Assembly (NCBI GenBank): GCA_934444365.1
Contig: CAKSCM010000009.1
Location: forward strand, 10,472-74,471
Length of the DNA stretch: 64,000 nt
Origin: an uncultured Eubacteriales bacterium
Lineage (GTDB): Bacteria; Bacillota; Clostridia; Oscillospirales; Acutalibacteraceae
Direction of reading: 5' to 3'
Shown: positions 63,257-64,000 of the stretch, in pieces
Numbering within the stretch: position 1 is the stretch's first letter
How the letters are laid out: each line of letters opens with the position of its first letter
Notes under the pieces: generated by a model
What the model saw: only the letters and a program-made list of their open reading frames with translations
Databases searched by the model: none
What the model was told of the DNA's origin: nothing
Translations under genes and position numbers: made by a program

Positions 63257-64000
63257 TTATCTGTTGAATTTTCTGCTTTTGGCAGCTACGGTTACGCCGG
63301 TAAATGCAGCGCCGCTTAAGATAAGCAGTGCGACCCAAAGCGCGATATTTGCATTATCGCCGGTCTTGGGAATATCGGCATTTCCGTTTTTATCGGTATC
63401 GGAAGTTGCGTTTGAAGGGTCGTTTCCGCTCGAAGCGCCGTTTTCGCCGGAGCCGGAATTTTCGTCATTCTTCGGCTCATCGGGGGTTTTATCCTTCTTC
63501 GGTACTACGGTATCGCTCTTTTCGATCTCCTTTGTAGAGTGTGCATCGCTGAAATACTTGTTGCAATCGGCACAGTACCAGTACTCGGTGTTGCCCTCGG
63601 CCTCCTCGGTAGCGTCTTTCGCTTCAACGTGCTTGAGACTTACGTGGTTAGAAGAATCAATCTCGTTATAAGCTTCGCCGCAAATCTCGCAAACCGCCTT
63701 TTCGGTGCAGGTAGCCGTTCCGCCGGTATGCTCGCACGCATAATCGCACTTTTCGCAAACGCCGTTTACCCAGGTGTGATCCTCCTCGGCTACGGTCTCG
63801 GCGTCACAGCAGTTCCACTTTTGGGAATGCTTGGTCTCGTTTTTGCTCCAGACCTTTTCGCCGGTGTGGTTTTCGGAATCCTTATCGCCGTATTTTTCAC
63901 CGCAGATTTCACAGGTTGCCTGCTCGGTGCAGGTAGCCGTTCCGCCGGTATGCTCGCACGCATAATCGCACTTTTCGCAAACGCCGTTTACCCAGGTGTG
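63257..64000 (-). CDS. C-terminal part of a repeat-containing, sortase-anchored surface protein (partial)
   Basis: The minus-strand frame is open to the right edge. It ends with a cell-wall sorting signal: NADIPKTGDNANI (IPKTG, an LPXTG-like motif), a hydrophobic span ALWVALLILSGAAFTGVTV and the basic tail AAKSRKFNR. Upstream is a Ser/Asp/Lys-rich linker (PDEPKNDENSGSGENG) and a 74-residue repeat with paired cysteines (HTWVNGVCEKCDYAC, then GTATCTE and CEICGE), seen once fully and once in part. Similar CxxC repeats are known from Clostridial surface proteins of unknown function. The N-terminus and start lie outside the window. Confidence 0.8.
   Translation of the reverse strand, partial: HTWVNGVCEKCDYACEHTGGTATCTEQATCEICGEKYGDKDSENHTGEKVWSKNETKHSQKWNCCDAETVAEEDHTWVNGVCEKCDYACEHTGGTATCTEKAVCEICGEAYNEIDSSNHVSLKHVEAKDATEEAEGNTEYWYCADCNKYFSDAHSTKEIEKSDTVVPKKDKTPDEPKNDENSGSGENGASSGNDPSNATSDTDKNGNADIPKTGDNANIALWVALLILSGAAFTGVTVAAKSRKFNR
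63702..64000. repeat. 222-bp tandem repeat in the surface-protein gene
   Basis: Bases 63702-63778 recur almost exactly at 63924-64000, an offset of 222 bases or 74 codons. The second copy is cut by the window edge, so the copy number is unknown. Confidence 0.85.

Noticed and set aside
1..64000. CRISPR arrays or phage genes
   Set aside because: No regular repeat-spacer pattern, no cas genes and no phage structural genes were seen.

Overview
The window comes from a moderate-GC, endospore-forming Firmicute, most likely an uncultured member of the Clostridia (Oscillospirales-like). The evidence is the Firmicute order of the division cluster (mraZ-rsmH-ftsL-PBP-murE-mraY-ftsW-murG), the rpmH-rnpA-yidD-yidC-jag block, the spore genes spoVAC/spoVAD, strong GGAGG-type ribosome binding sites, frequent TTG/GTG starts and textbook TTGACA-N17-TATAAT promoters. 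The taxonomic call is an inference; no rRNA is present.

Layout. 1-9.8 kb (minus strand): division and cell wall (dcw) operon behind an mraZ promoter with MraZ-type AAAGTGG repeats; murD and murF are absent. 10-16 kb (minus): argH, then an SPFH / zinc-ribbon / TPM trio resembling the ydjGHI envelope-stress module. 16-19.2 kb (minus): jag, yidC, yidD, rnpA, rpmH, followed by an HtrA protease (19.5-21 kb) and a lone ABC ATPase. 22-24.3 kb (plus): spoVAC, spoVAD, a 54-residue membrane protein, then a hairpin-bounded non-coding element. 24.4-28.4 kb: a prohibitin-like SPFH protein behind an attenuated, riboswitch-like leader, an alpha/alpha-toroid protein and a NahK-like sugar kinase. 28.7 kb: tRNA-Leu(UAA). 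29-34 kb (minus): potABC, a TIM-barrel isomerase and a C-terminally anchored potD. 34.4-37 kb (plus): SAH/MTA deaminase and SAH hydrolase behind a structured leader. 37-42.8 kb (plus): DMT exporter, archaeal-type ProRS, a Ser/Thr/Asp-rich membrane protein, and the PiT phosphate transporter with its DUF47 partner. 42.9-53.1 kb: an accessory catabolic island with an AraC regulator and five oxidoreductases/isomerases on the minus strand and, divergently, a second isomerase and a PL8-like lyase. 53.2 kb: TRIC/UPF0126 protein. 54-63 kb (plus): a complete pyrimidine operon (pyrC, carB, pyrK, pyrD, pyrF, pyrE, pyrB, pyrI; no carA) behind a promoter-leader-terminator attenuator. 63.3-64 kb (minus): the 3' end of a repeat-containing LPXTG-type surface protein that runs off the window.

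How it works together. Most of the window is core metabolism. The least explained parts are the AraC-OYE-SDR-flavoprotein-hydroxyacid dehydrogenase-isomerase island with its PL8-like lyase, three structured 5' leaders (before the SPFH gene, the SAH genes and the pyr operon), the short third gene of the spoVA operon, and the PATE/IS200-like element beside it.
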